In this document: piece after piece, positions 8,905-16,282 of the stretch
Position numbering within the stretch: position 1 is the stretch's first letter
How the letters are laid out: each line of letters starts with the position of its first letter
From: JANQQJ01 sp046290575
GTDB taxonomy: Bacteria > Pseudomonadota > Alphaproteobacteria > SMXS01
DNA length: 64,000 bases
NCBI GenBank assembly: GCA_046290575.1
Contig: JBKAGX010000010.1
Location: forward strand, 33,973 to 97,972
Reading direction: 5' to 3'
Notes under the pieces: generated by a model
What the model was told of the DNA's origin: nothing
Seen by the model: only the letters and a program-made list of their open reading frames with translations
Databases searched by the model: none
Program-made: the position numbers and the translations under genes

Positions 8905-9375
8905 ATGGCGAAATTGAACGTGAATGGGCAGTCGGTCGAGGTCGACGCGGATGAAAACACACCGCTGCTGTGGGTGCTGCGCGAGCAGTTGGGGCTGACG
9001 GGCACAAAGTATGGCTGCGGCGTTGCTGCGTGCGGGTCTTGCACGGTGCATATTGGCGGAGAATCCGTCCGGTCCTGCGCCTATCCGCTGGGCGCGGTCG
9101 CCGAGGACGACGAGATCACCACCATTGAGGGCCTGTCGGAGGATGGCAGCCATCCGGTCCAGCAGGCGTGGATGGAACTTGATATTCCGCAATGCGGCTA
9201 TTGCCAGCCGGGCATGATCATGGCCGTCGCCGGCATGCTGAACCAGAATCCGGACCCGACCGACGAAGATATTGATCAGGAGATCACCAATATTTGCCGG
9301 TGCGGCACCCTGGCGCGGGTGCGCAAGGGAATCCACCTCGCCAAAACCAAAACGCCGTCAGGGGATGAGGCATGA
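8905..9375 (+). CDS. (2Fe-2S)-binding subunit of a xanthine-oxidase-family molybdenum hydroxylase
   Basis: A 156-aa small subunit with both iron-sulfur sites. The plant-ferredoxin-type Cys are C38, C43, C46 and C58 (CGVAACGSC context); the helical-domain Cys are C97, C100, C131 and C133 (CGYCQPG and CRCGT). It passes electrons from the molybdenum cofactor subunit encoded next. It overlaps the large-subunit gene by 4 bases (ATGA), so the two are translationally coupled. The two-subunit form without a FAD subunit resembles isoquinoline 1-oxidoreductase (IorAB) and aldehyde oxidases that pass electrons to cytochrome c. Substrate unknown. Confidence 0.92.
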   Translation: MAKLNVNGQSVEVDADENTPLLWVLREQLGLTGTKYGCGVAACGSCTVHIGGESVRSCAYPLGAVAEDDEITTIEGLSEDGSHPVQQAWMELDIPQCGYCQPGMIMAVAGMLNQNPDPTDEDIDQEITNICRCGTLARVRKGIHLAKTKTPSGDEA

Positions 9376-11564
9376 ACGAGATGACAGCTCTTTCCCGCCG
9401 CGGATTTATCATTGGTGCCGGCGCCGCCGGCGCCGGACTGACCATCGGTTTCTATAAAGGATTCGGCGGCAACGCTGCTTTTGCCGAAGAGTCAGGTGAC
9501 CTGCCGGAGATCAATGCCTGGGTCCATATCGGCCATGATGATGTGGTTACCATCCGTATTGCCCGCTCCGAAATGGGGCAGGGGACGCTGACCGGCCTGG
9601 CCCAGCTTGTGGCTGAAGAACTACAATGCGACTGGTCGAAGGTTACGACGGTTTATCCGACGCCGGGTGAAAATTTGCGGCGCGAGCGTGTCTGGGGCGA
9701 GATGCTCACCGGCGGCAGCCGCGGTATTCGTGGCAGCCATCAATATGTCCGTTCAGGTGGCGCAGCGGCGCGGATGATGCTGATTGAGGCCGCCGCTAAT
9801 GAATGGGGCGTGCCGGTTGGTGAGTGCTCCGCGGTCAATAGTGTCATTACCCATGGTCCGTCTGGCCAGACAACGACGTATGGCGCGGTGGCTGACGCCG
9901 CCGCTAAACTGGCGCCTCCGCTGGAGGTGCCGCTCAAAGACCCTTCAGAGTGGACGATTGCGGGCCAGCCGCTGCCGCGTCTCGATACGGCGGACAAGCT
10001 GACCGGCAAGCAGGTCTTCGGCGCGGATATCCAGATGGAGGGTTTGCTCAACGCCTCCATCAAGGCGTGTCCGATCCGTGAGGGCAAGCTGAAGAGCTAC
10101 GATGAAAGTGCGGTTCTCGATATGCCGGGCGTCCGTAAGGTTGTGCCGGTTTATGATAATGCGGTCGCTGTCGTTGCCGATACCTGGTGGCAGGCCCATT
10201 CGGCATTGGAAGCTCTGCCCGTCGAATGGGAAGACGGTGTGCTCTATAACAGCGCTGACTTCGAAGCCGAACTCATTGAGGGCCTACGGGCCGAAACTGG
10301 TTTTGTCGGTAACTCTCAGGGTGATGTAGGTGCCGCTTTTGCCGACGCCGCCCAGGTGGTCGAAGCCACTTACCGCGTGCCGCATCAGAACCATGCCTGC
10401 ATGGAGCCGATGAACGCGACGGCGGTCTGGTCGGAAGAGGAATGCCGCGTCTGGGTGCCAACCCAGGATGGCGAAGCCGCGCTGGCGGCGACTGCCGAAG
10501 CAGCGGGCCTGCCCGTCGAACAATGCGACGTCTACAAGATCAATCTCGGCGGCGGGTTTGGCCGCCGGGGCGGCAGCGGGGCCGATTTCATCGGTCAGGC
10601 GGTTCAGATCGCCAAGACGATGCCCGGTACGCCGGTCAAGCTGCTCTGGTCGCGTGAAGAGGACATGGCGCATGGCTTCTATCACCCGACGACGCGGGGC
10701 CTGATCCGGGGCGCGCTGGATGAAGATGGGAATCTGACCGGCATTCATATCCGCATTTCCGGCCAGTCGATTCTCGCCGCTCTTCGGCCTGAAGCGCTGA
10801 TGGACGGCCTCGATATCGTCAAGATGCAGGGACTCGCTCCCTCCGGATGGATCGAGGCGTTTGAGAGTCAGACGCTCAAATACACCTTCCCGAACATTCT
10901 GGTTGATCACGCCATGCGCAACCCGCCGGTGCGGCCCGGCTTCTGGCGCGGGGTGAACGCTAATCAGAATGCGATCTATCTTGAATGTGCGATGGACGAA
11001 TTCGCCCATGCGGCGGGCCGCGATCCACTGGAATTCCGTCTGGCCTATATGCAGGACAGCCCGGAACTTGCAGCCGTCCTGCAGGCGGTGGCGGACAAGT
11101 CCGGCTGGGGTGCTGATGACGGCCTGTCGCGCGGCCTGTGTGCGTTCTATTCCTTCGGAGCCTATACGGCGGCCTGCGCGGAAGTGACCGTCGATGATGA
11201 CGGGCAGCTCAAAATCCACCGCATCGTCGCGGCGACCGATCCGGGGATTGCGGTCAACCCGCAGCAGATCGAGGCACAGGTCGAAGGGTCCTTCGTCTAC
11301 GGGCTTTCCGCCATGCTCTATGGCGAGATCACCTTTGCCGAAGGCGAGGTGCAGGAGATGAATTTCGACACCTACCCGTCCATGCAATTGGCGGCGATGC
11401 CCAAGGTCGAAACCATCGTGATGCCGTCCGGCGGGTTCTGGGGCGGTGTTGGCGAGCCAACCATTGCCGTGGCTGCCCCTGCGGTACTGAACGCAATCTT
11501 CGCGGCCACCGGCAAGCGGGTCCGTCATCTGCCGATCAAGGACCAGAACCTGCGGGAGGTCTAG
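9372..11564 (+). CDS. Tat-exported molybdopterin-binding large subunit, IorB-like
   Basis: A 730-aa catalytic subunit of the xanthine oxidase/aldehyde oxidase family. The N-terminus has a twin-arginine signal (SRRGFIIGAGAAGAG) placing the complex in the periplasm. Motifs include SEMGQGTLTGLAQLVAEELQ, GGGFGRRGG, and the C-terminal GVGEPT with the likely catalytic Glu. The length and fused Tat leader fit the IorB/membrane-aldehyde-oxidase branch, which uses a cytochrome c acceptor instead of a FAD subunit. The next gene encodes a lipoprotein cytochrome c, a plausible electron partner. It hydroxylates an unknown aldehyde or N-heterocycle. Confidence 0.9.
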   Translation: MNEMTALSRRGFIIGAGAAGAGLTIGFYKGFGGNAAFAEESGDLPEINAWVHIGHDDVVTIRIARSEMGQGTLTGLAQLVAEELQCDWSKVTTVYPTPGENLRRERVWGEMLTGGSRGIRGSHQYVRSGGAAARMMLIEAAANEWGVPVGECSAVNSVITHGPSGQTTTYGAVADAAAKLAPPLEVPLKDPSEWTIAGQPLPRLDTADKLTGKQVFGADIQMEGLLNASIKACPIREGKLKSYDESAVLDMPGVRKVVPVYDNAVAVVADTWWQAHSALEALPVEWEDGVLYNSADFEAELIEGLRAETGFVGNSQGDVGAAFADAAQVVEATYRVPHQNHACMEPMNATAVWSEEECRVWVPTQDGEAALAATAEAAGLPVEQCDVYKINLGGGFGRRGGSGADFIGQAVQIAKTMPGTPVKLLWSREEDMAHGFYHPTTRGLIRGALDEDGNLTGIHIRISGQSILAALRPEALMDGLDIVKMQGLAPSGWIEAFESQTLKYTFPNILVDHAMRNPPVRPGFWRGVNANQNAIYLECAMDEFAHAAGRDPLEFRLAYMQDSPELAAVLQAVADKSGWGADDGLSRGLCAFYSFGAYTAACAEVTVDDDGQLKIHRIVAATDPGIAVNPQQIEAQVEGSFVYGLSAMLYGEITFAEGEVQEMNFDTYPSMQLAAMPKVETIVMPSGGFWGGVGEPTIAVAAPAVLNAIFAATGKRVRHLPIKDQNLREV

Positions 11565-11566
11565 CG

Positions 11567-11890
11567 ATTAGAATCCGCCTTGCCGTTCTGCTGCTGCTGG
11601 CGCTGGCCGCCTGCGGCCAGACGGCGACGGGTGATGAAGCGGCGGGTTCTCCTGACATCAGGCTGGACCGGACGGTGAGTCTGGCAGCGGCGTGTTCAGG
11701 CTGCCATGCCGGTTTTGCTGAGGGGATCGTCAGCCTCGACGGCATGGACGCAGAGACCATCGCAGCATCGCTGTTGTCCTACAAAGCTGCGGCCGATGGC
11801 ACGTCGGTAATGCACCGGCTGGCGCGCGGCTATTCCGAAGAAGACGTCAGGGCGATCGCGGCGTTTCTTGCCGCTGGGGAGGGGCGCTAG
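11567..11890 (+). CDS. small lipoprotein cytochrome c, apparent ATT start codon
   Basis: About 107 aa. The reading frame codes for (M)RIRLAVLLLLALAAC, a textbook lipoprotein signal with lipobox LAAC at Cys16, followed by one haem site CSGCH (C43, C46, H47). No ATG, GTG or TTG lies at the head of this signal; the only position giving a complete signal with a well-placed Shine-Dalgarno (GGAGG at 11555-11559, 7 bases upstream) is ATT at 11567. A GTG at 11675 would remove the signal. The gene sits between the Mo-hydroxylase and the FccB-like flavoprotein and may be the electron acceptor of one or both (FccA-like). Confidence 0.75.
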   Translation: MRIRLAVLLLLALAACGQTATGDEAAGSPDIRLDRTVSLAAACSGCHAGFAEGIVSLDGMDAETIAASLLSYKAAADGTSVMHRLARGYSEEDVRAIAAFLAAGEGR

Positions 11891-11891
11891 C

Positions 11892-13160
11892 ATGACCGCG
11901 CCACTGCATCGTCGCTCTATCCTCGGTGGGCTTGCCGGTCTCGCAGTGATGCCGGGTTTTGCGGCCCGCTCACAGTCGCGGGCAAGCGTCATCGTTGTCG
12001 GTGGCGGATTTGGTGGGGCGACGGCGGCCCGGTTTCTGAAACGCTATGGCCCGGCCCTCCAGGTTACGCTGGTGGAACCCAATAAGACATTTGTGTCCTG
12101 CCCGTTCAGCAATCTGGTGATTGGGGGCACCCGTGACCTGTCGCGCCAGGAATTCGGGTATGACGGCGTCCGCCGCGACGGGGTCGAGGTGGTGCATGAT
12201 CGCGCCTTGGACGTGGACGCAGTGGCCAAAACCGTCGAACTCGCGGGCGGACAGATGCTTTCTTATGACCGCCTTGTCCTGTCGCCCGGGGTGCAGATCG
12301 ACTGGACCGGGCTTGAAGGCTACGACGAGGCCGCTGCTGAAATCATGCCGCATGCCTGGAAGGCTGGGGAACAGACGGCGCTGCTGCGCCGTCAGCTGGA
12401 GGCCATGGATGATGGCGGCCTGGTGGTGATGACGGCGCCACCCGCGCCGTTTCGCTGTCCGCCCGGCCCCTATGAACGCGCCAGCCTCATCGCGCATTAT
12501 CTGAAAACGCAGAAGCCGAAGTCGAAGCTTCTGGTGCTGGATGCTAAGGACGATTTCTCCAAGAAACCGCTGTTCCTCGCCGAGTGGGCAGCGCGCTATG
12601 GCGATATCCTAGAATGGCGCGGCGGCTCTGACGATGGCCGGGTCATCCGGGTGGATGCGGACACCAAGACGCTGGAGACGGATTTCGATCAGGTGCAGGC
12701 AGAAGTGGCCAATGTCATCCCACCGCAAAAAGCAGGCGAAATCGCGGTCCGGGCCGGGGTCGTTGACCAGACCGGCTGGTGCCCCATCGACGCCACCTCG
12801 TTTGAATCTCCGCTGCAGCCGGACATCCATGTCATCGGCGACGCCACCATTGCCGTGCCGATGCCCAAATCCGCCTTCTCGGCGAACCTGCAGGCCAAGG
12901 TCTGTGCGCTTCAGATAGTGCGCCTTATGTCTGGTTTGGCACCCGAGCCGACGGTGCTGGCCAACACCTGCTATTCCTATGTGGCGCCGGATGCCGCGAT
13001 TTCCATCGCGGGCGTTTACACCAATGAGGGTGGCGCGTTCGCCAATGTCCCCGGCACGGGCGGCGTCAGCCCTGCGGACCCCGGCCCCGGTGGGCGCGAA
13101 CAAGAGGCGGTTCAAGCCGCCGACTGGTTCCGTGCCATTACGGCTGAAACCTTCGGCTGA
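11892..13160 (+). CDS. FccB/SoxF-like sulfide dehydrogenase flavoprotein
   Basis: A 422-aa FAD protein with a Tat-type leader (HRRSILGGLAG), the dinucleotide-binding motif VVGGGFGGATAA (residues 35-46) and the two conserved redox Cys, C70 (SCPFSNL) and C360 (NTCYSY), that in flavocytochrome c sulfide dehydrogenase contact the flavin and sulfide. It oxidises sulfide or polysulfide in the periplasm and passes electrons to a c-type cytochrome, probably the small lipoprotein encoded just upstream (1-base gap). The start at 11892 is chosen because the Tat leader begins there. It overlaps the soxX start by one base. Confidence 0.87.
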   Translation: MTAPLHRRSILGGLAGLAVMPGFAARSQSRASVIVVGGGFGGATAARFLKRYGPALQVTLVEPNKTFVSCPFSNLVIGGTRDLSRQEFGYDGVRRDGVEVVHDRALDVDAVAKTVELAGGQMLSYDRLVLSPGVQIDWTGLEGYDEAAAEIMPHAWKAGEQTALLRRQLEAMDDGGLVVMTAPPAPFRCPPGPYERASLIAHYLKTQKPKSKLLVLDAKDDFSKKPLFLAEWAARYGDILEWRGGSDDGRVIRVDADTKTLETDFDQVQAEVANVIPPQKAGEIAVRAGVVDQTGWCPIDATSFESPLQPDIHVIGDATIAVPMPKSAFSANLQAKVCALQIVRLMSGLAPEPTVLANTCYSYVAPDAAISIAGVYTNEGGAFANVPGTGGVSPADPGPGGREQEAVQAADWFRAITAETFG

Positions 13161-13600
13161 TGCGCGCGCTCCTGCTCGCCGTGGCCTCGCTTCTCGTTGC
13201 CGGGTGCGATCAGGACAGTTTGATCCAACCGGACCAGATTGTCGGTGACACGATTCCGCAATCTCTGACCAGCACGCCGGGTAACCCGGAGGCCGGGCGC
13301 GCCGTTTTTGTAGAGCGCGAGGCCGGGCATTGCGTGCTGTGTCATGTGGTCCAGGGGCTGGAGGTGCCGTTTCAGGGGGACCTTGGTCCCGCCCTCACCG
13401 ATGTCGGCGCGCGGCTGACGCCGGAGCAGATACGTTTGCGCGTCGTCGATGCCTCCATACTCAACCCGGATAGTGTGATGCCGCCCTATTACCGAATTCA
13501 CCGTCTACATCAGGTTGCCGATGGCCTTGCCGGTCAACCGGTTCTATCTTCTGAACAGGTTGAGGATCTGGTTGCCTATCTGGCGGGTCTGAAAGGGTGA
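13160..13600 (+). CDS. soxX: SoxX, monohaem cytochrome c of the SoxAX complex
   Basis: A 146-aa protein with haem motif CVLCH (C58, C61, H62), the GDLGPALTDVGARLT block and the VMPPYYR segment carrying the distal Met, all typical of SoxX. SoxAX attaches thiosulfate to the SoxY cysteine in the periplasm. The N-terminus (lipobox LVAGC at Cys16) predicts a lipoprotein rather than the usual soluble form. The gene overlaps the preceding flavoprotein and is followed by soxY, soxZ and soxA. Confidence 0.9.
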   Translation: MRALLLAVASLLVAGCDQDSLIQPDQIVGDTIPQSLTSTPGNPEAGRAVFVEREAGHCVLCHVVQGLEVPFQGDLGPALTDVGARLTPEQIRLRVVDASILNPDSVMPPYYRIHRLHQVADGLAGQPVLSSEQVEDLVAYLAGLKG

Positions 13601-13613
13601 TGCCGATTTGGCC

Positions 13614-14078
13614 ATGACGGACCACATGAAGCAGTTAAACCGGCGCGGCGTTCTGGCGGGCGGGGTGGCCACGGCTTTTGTGACGCTGCTGCCCAATCGG
13701 GTTCTGGCAACATTGCCGGACATGCAGGCCGCGATCATCGAGACCTTTGGGGACGGGACGCTACAACAGGGCCGCATCTCTCTCCACATGCCGCCCATTG
13801 CGGAAAACGGATACTCGGTGCCGCTGGCTATAGAGGTCGACAGCCCGATGACCGAAGCTGACCATGTGCGCCGTATCGCTGTGTTCTCGCCCGAAAACCC
13901 GCTGGCCAATATTGTGCGCTTTGACTTGGGTCCCCGGGCGGGGCGGGCGAACGTCGCCACGCGTATTCGCCTTGCGCGCACACAGGAGATTACGGTCGTC
14001 GCTGAAATGAATGACGGCGCGCGCTATGCGGCGGTGGCCGAAATCATCGTCACCATCGGCGCTTGTGTTCTGGAATAG
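13614..14078 (+). CDS. soxY: SoxY, sulfur-carrier subunit with non-canonical C-terminus
   Basis: A 154-aa protein with a Tat-like leader (NRRGVLAGGVA) and the beta-sandwich SoxY fold (pattern IAENGYSVPLAIEVDSPM). SoxY carries sulfur intermediates on a cysteine in a C-terminal swinging arm, normally ending GGCGG. Here the protein ends TIGACVLE: a Cys is present, but the flanking Gly residues are replaced and the Cys is fourth from the end. ATG 13614 is preferred; ATG 13626 (MKQLNRRG) is also possible. It lies in the soxXYZA order. Confidence 0.87.
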   Translation: MTDHMKQLNRRGVLAGGVATAFVTLLPNRVLATLPDMQAAIIETFGDGTLQQGRISLHMPPIAENGYSVPLAIEVDSPMTEADHVRRIAVFSPENPLANIVRFDLGPRAGRANVATRIRLARTQEITVVAEMNDGARYAAVAEIIVTIGACVLE

Positions 14079-14086
14079 GGGCAAAG

Positions 14087-14410
14087 ATGGCGTCGATCCG
14101 CATTTCAGCCCCCAAGACCGCCAGACCGGGCGAGGTCATTGAACTCAAGGCGTTGATCCGCCATCCGATGGAAAGCGGCTTCAGGCGCGGCTCGCGCGGA
14201 GAGATCATCCCGCGCGACATCATCGTCAAATTCGAATGCCTCTATAATGGTGAACCTGTTTTCACGGCCGATTTCTTCCCGGCGGTCTCTGCGAACCCGT
14301 TTCTGTCGTTCCATACGCGCGCGACGGAAAGCGGCACGCTGACCTTTCGCTGGACCGACCAGCACGGCGAGGTCTTTGCCGACTCAGTCGAGCTGACGGT
14401 CGAGCCATGA
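14087..14410 (+). CDS. soxZ: SoxZ, partner of SoxY
   Basis: A 107-aa protein with the SoxZ pattern: MASIRISAPKTARPGEVIEL, IRHPMESGFRRG, then VKFECLYNGEPVF and NPFLSFHTRATESGTL. SoxZ forms the heterodimer that presents the SoxY swinging arm to the other Sox enzymes. The start at 14087 follows AGGGG and lies 8 bases after soxY. Its end overlaps soxA by 4 bases (ATGA), so translation is coupled. Confidence 0.92.
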   Translation: MASIRISAPKTARPGEVIELKALIRHPMESGFRRGSRGEIIPRDIIVKFECLYNGEPVFTADFFPAVSANPFLSFHTRATESGTLTFRWTDQHGEVFADSVELTVEP

Positions 14411-15195
14411 GAATTTGGTTCTGGATGGGCATGGCTGTGTTGCTCGCGGCCTGCGCTGAACCTGAGCAATCGATTCCTCACACTGACCTTGACCCCGGCG
14501 ATGTTGTCTCGGGCTATACTTTCCTGACACCGGAGACCCAGGCGCAGCAGGATGATGACTTCCTCAATCCGGGCTTCTTGTGGATCGACCGGGGCGCGGA
14601 TCTGTTTGCCAGCGCAGAGGGCGTCTCGCGGGCCTGCGTCGCTTGCCATACTGAAAATGACATGAGTTTGCAGGGTGCCGCCGCGGGCTATCCCGCTATC
14701 GATGAACAGACGGGGGCGCTGGTTAATCTGGAGGGCCGGATCAATCTGTGCCGGTCCCGCCATCAGGATGCGGCCCCGCTCGACGATGAAAGCGAAGACC
14801 TGCTGTCGCTGACGGCCTATGTCGCCCATCTGTCGCGCGGTCAGCCGGTCGCCGTGTCGCTGACCGGGCGCCTGCAGCCCTATTATGATAAGGGCCGCGA
14901 CTACTTCTTTACCCGGCGCGGCCAGCTCAACCTGTCCTGCCATCACTGCCATGATTTGAACTGGGGGCGTCAGCTGCGCGGTGACACGATCAGCCAGGGG
15001 CATGGTAACGGCTTCCCCACCTACAGGCTGGAATGGGAAACGCTGGGCTCGCTGCACAGGCGATTCCGGGACTGCGACGCCGGCGTGCGCGCCGAACCAA
15101 AGGCCTATGGGTCAGAAGACTACACGGCGCTGGAGCTCTACCTGGCGATCCGGGGGGCGGGTCTACCGATCGAAACACCGGCTGTCCGCCGCTGA
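14407..15195 (+). CDS. soxA: SoxA, dihaem cytochrome c of the SoxAX complex
   Basis: A 262-aa protein with haem motifs CVACH (C77, C80, H81) and CHHCH in LSCHHCHDLNWG, an INLCR Cys, the active-site Cys in FRDCDAGVRAEP and the family-closing GLPIETPAVRR. Together with SoxX it catalyses oxidative conjugation of thiosulfate to SoxY. The N-terminus (VLLAAC, Cys16) looks like a lipoprotein signal, unlike classical soluble SoxA. soxB and soxCD do not follow; the next gene is a quinone oxidoreductase after 44 bases. Confidence 0.93.
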   Translation: MRIWFWMGMAVLLAACAEPEQSIPHTDLDPGDVVSGYTFLTPETQAQQDDDFLNPGFLWIDRGADLFASAEGVSRACVACHTENDMSLQGAAAGYPAIDEQTGALVNLEGRINLCRSRHQDAAPLDDESEDLLSLTAYVAHLSRGQPVAVSLTGRLQPYYDKGRDYFFTRRGQLNLSCHHCHDLNWGRQLRGDTISQGHGNGFPTYRLEWETLGSLHRRFRDCDAGVRAEPKAYGSEDYTALELYLAIRGAGLPIETPAVRR

Positions 15196-15239
15196 GCGGA
15201 TTGGCCTGAGGACTGGTTGCTAAGGAGGTCTCGGCAAGA

Positions 15240-16238
15240 ATGGATGTTCCACAGATTATGAGGGCCGCGCTGGTGCCCGAGCCGGGTGGACCCGATGTAT
15301 TCCGGATCGACCAGGTCGAGACGCCCACGCCCCGTGACGGTGAGGTGTTGATCAAGGTGGCCGCCGCCGCGCTCAACTATGCCGACTTGCTGGAGCGCAG
15401 TGGGGACTATCCCGGTTGGGCGCCGCGCCCGACCAGCGTCATGGGCCTTGAAGTTTCCGGCACCATCGCTGCGCTGGGTCCCGGCACGTCGCGGTTCCAG
15501 GTTGGCGACCCTGTCTGTGCGCTTTTGTCCGGCGGCGGCTACGCGGAATATTGCACTGTCCCCGAGCTCCAGGTCTTGCCGGTACCGGATGGTCTCGACA
15601 TGGTTCAAGCTGCCTCGTTGCCAGAGGCCTTTTGCACGGTCTGGACGAACATGATCGACCGGGGCCGGCTGACGTCGGGGGAACGCGTCCTCATCCATGG
15701 CGGCACCTCGGGCATCGGCTCGACGGCGATCAACCTGGCCAGGGCCTGGGGCGCGGAGGTTTTTGCCACAGCGGGAACCGATGAAAAGTGTGCGCGCTGC
15801 AAGGAGATGGGCGCGGCGCTGGCGATCAACTATCGCACCCAGGACTTCGTCGAAGAGGTCAACGCTGCCACGGCAGGCGAAGGTGTCGATGTGGTGCTCG
15901 ACATGGTCGCGGGATCCTATTTCGCCCGGGATCTTGAAATCCTGCGCATGGAAGGCCGTCTCATCTGTGTTGGCACCCAGGGTGGCTGGGACACCAGTTT
16001 CAGTGTCGCACCGCTCTTGCTCAAGAGGATCACGCTGACCGGGTCGACCCTGCGGTCACGCTCGCCCGAGGAGAAACGGCAGATCCTTCAGGCGCTCGAA
16101 GAGCGCGTCTGGCCGCTGCTGGGCGATGGCACGATCAAGCCCGTGGTAGATAGCACATTCGATCTCGAAGACGTGGCCGAGGCGCATCGGCGCCTTGAAA
16201 GTCATGTTCACGTCGGCAAGATCGTTCTGACCATGTGA
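15240..16238 (+). CDS. zinc-independent quinone oxidoreductase-like MDR protein (PIG3/QorA group)
   Basis: A 332-aa medium-chain dehydrogenase/reductase. It shows NYADLLERSGDYPG, the Rossmann region IHGGTSGIGSTAINLARAWG (about residues 155-174) and the C-terminal SRSPEEKRQILQ block typical of NAD(P)H quinone oxidoreductases of the PIG3 type. It lacks the structural zinc Cys set. AAGGAGGT lies 11 bases upstream of ATG 15240; an ATG at 15258 (MRAALV) is an alternative. Co-directional with the sox genes and probably the last gene of that operon; its link to sulfur chemistry is unknown. Confidence 0.86.
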   Translation: MDVPQIMRAALVPEPGGPDVFRIDQVETPTPRDGEVLIKVAAAALNYADLLERSGDYPGWAPRPTSVMGLEVSGTIAALGPGTSRFQVGDPVCALLSGGGYAEYCTVPELQVLPVPDGLDMVQAASLPEAFCTVWTNMIDRGRLTSGERVLIHGGTSGIGSTAINLARAWGAEVFATAGTDEKCARCKEMGAALAINYRTQDFVEEVNAATAGEGVDVVLDMVAGSYFARDLEILRMEGRLICVGTQGGWDTSFSVAPLLLKRITLTGSTLRSRSPEEKRQILQALEERVWPLLGDGTIKPVVDSTFDLEDVAEAHRRLESHVHVGKIVLTM

Positions 16239-16243
16239 CAGTA

Positions 16244-16269
16244 GGGGACCGGCGTCTGTGCCGTTCCCC
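16244..16269. terminator. possible bidirectional terminator hairpin
   Basis: GGGGACCGGC (16244-16253) and GCCGTTCCCC (16260-16269) form a 10-bp arm with one mismatch between two convergent genes. There is no clear T-run on either side, so factor-independent termination is uncertain. Confidence 0.4.
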
Positions 16270-16282
16270 GGCGGCTCGGTGA

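Noticed and set aside
10284..11528. Long open frame (414 codons) on the - strand
   Set aside because: Lies entirely opposite the molybdenum-hydroxylase large subunit, which has full family motifs.
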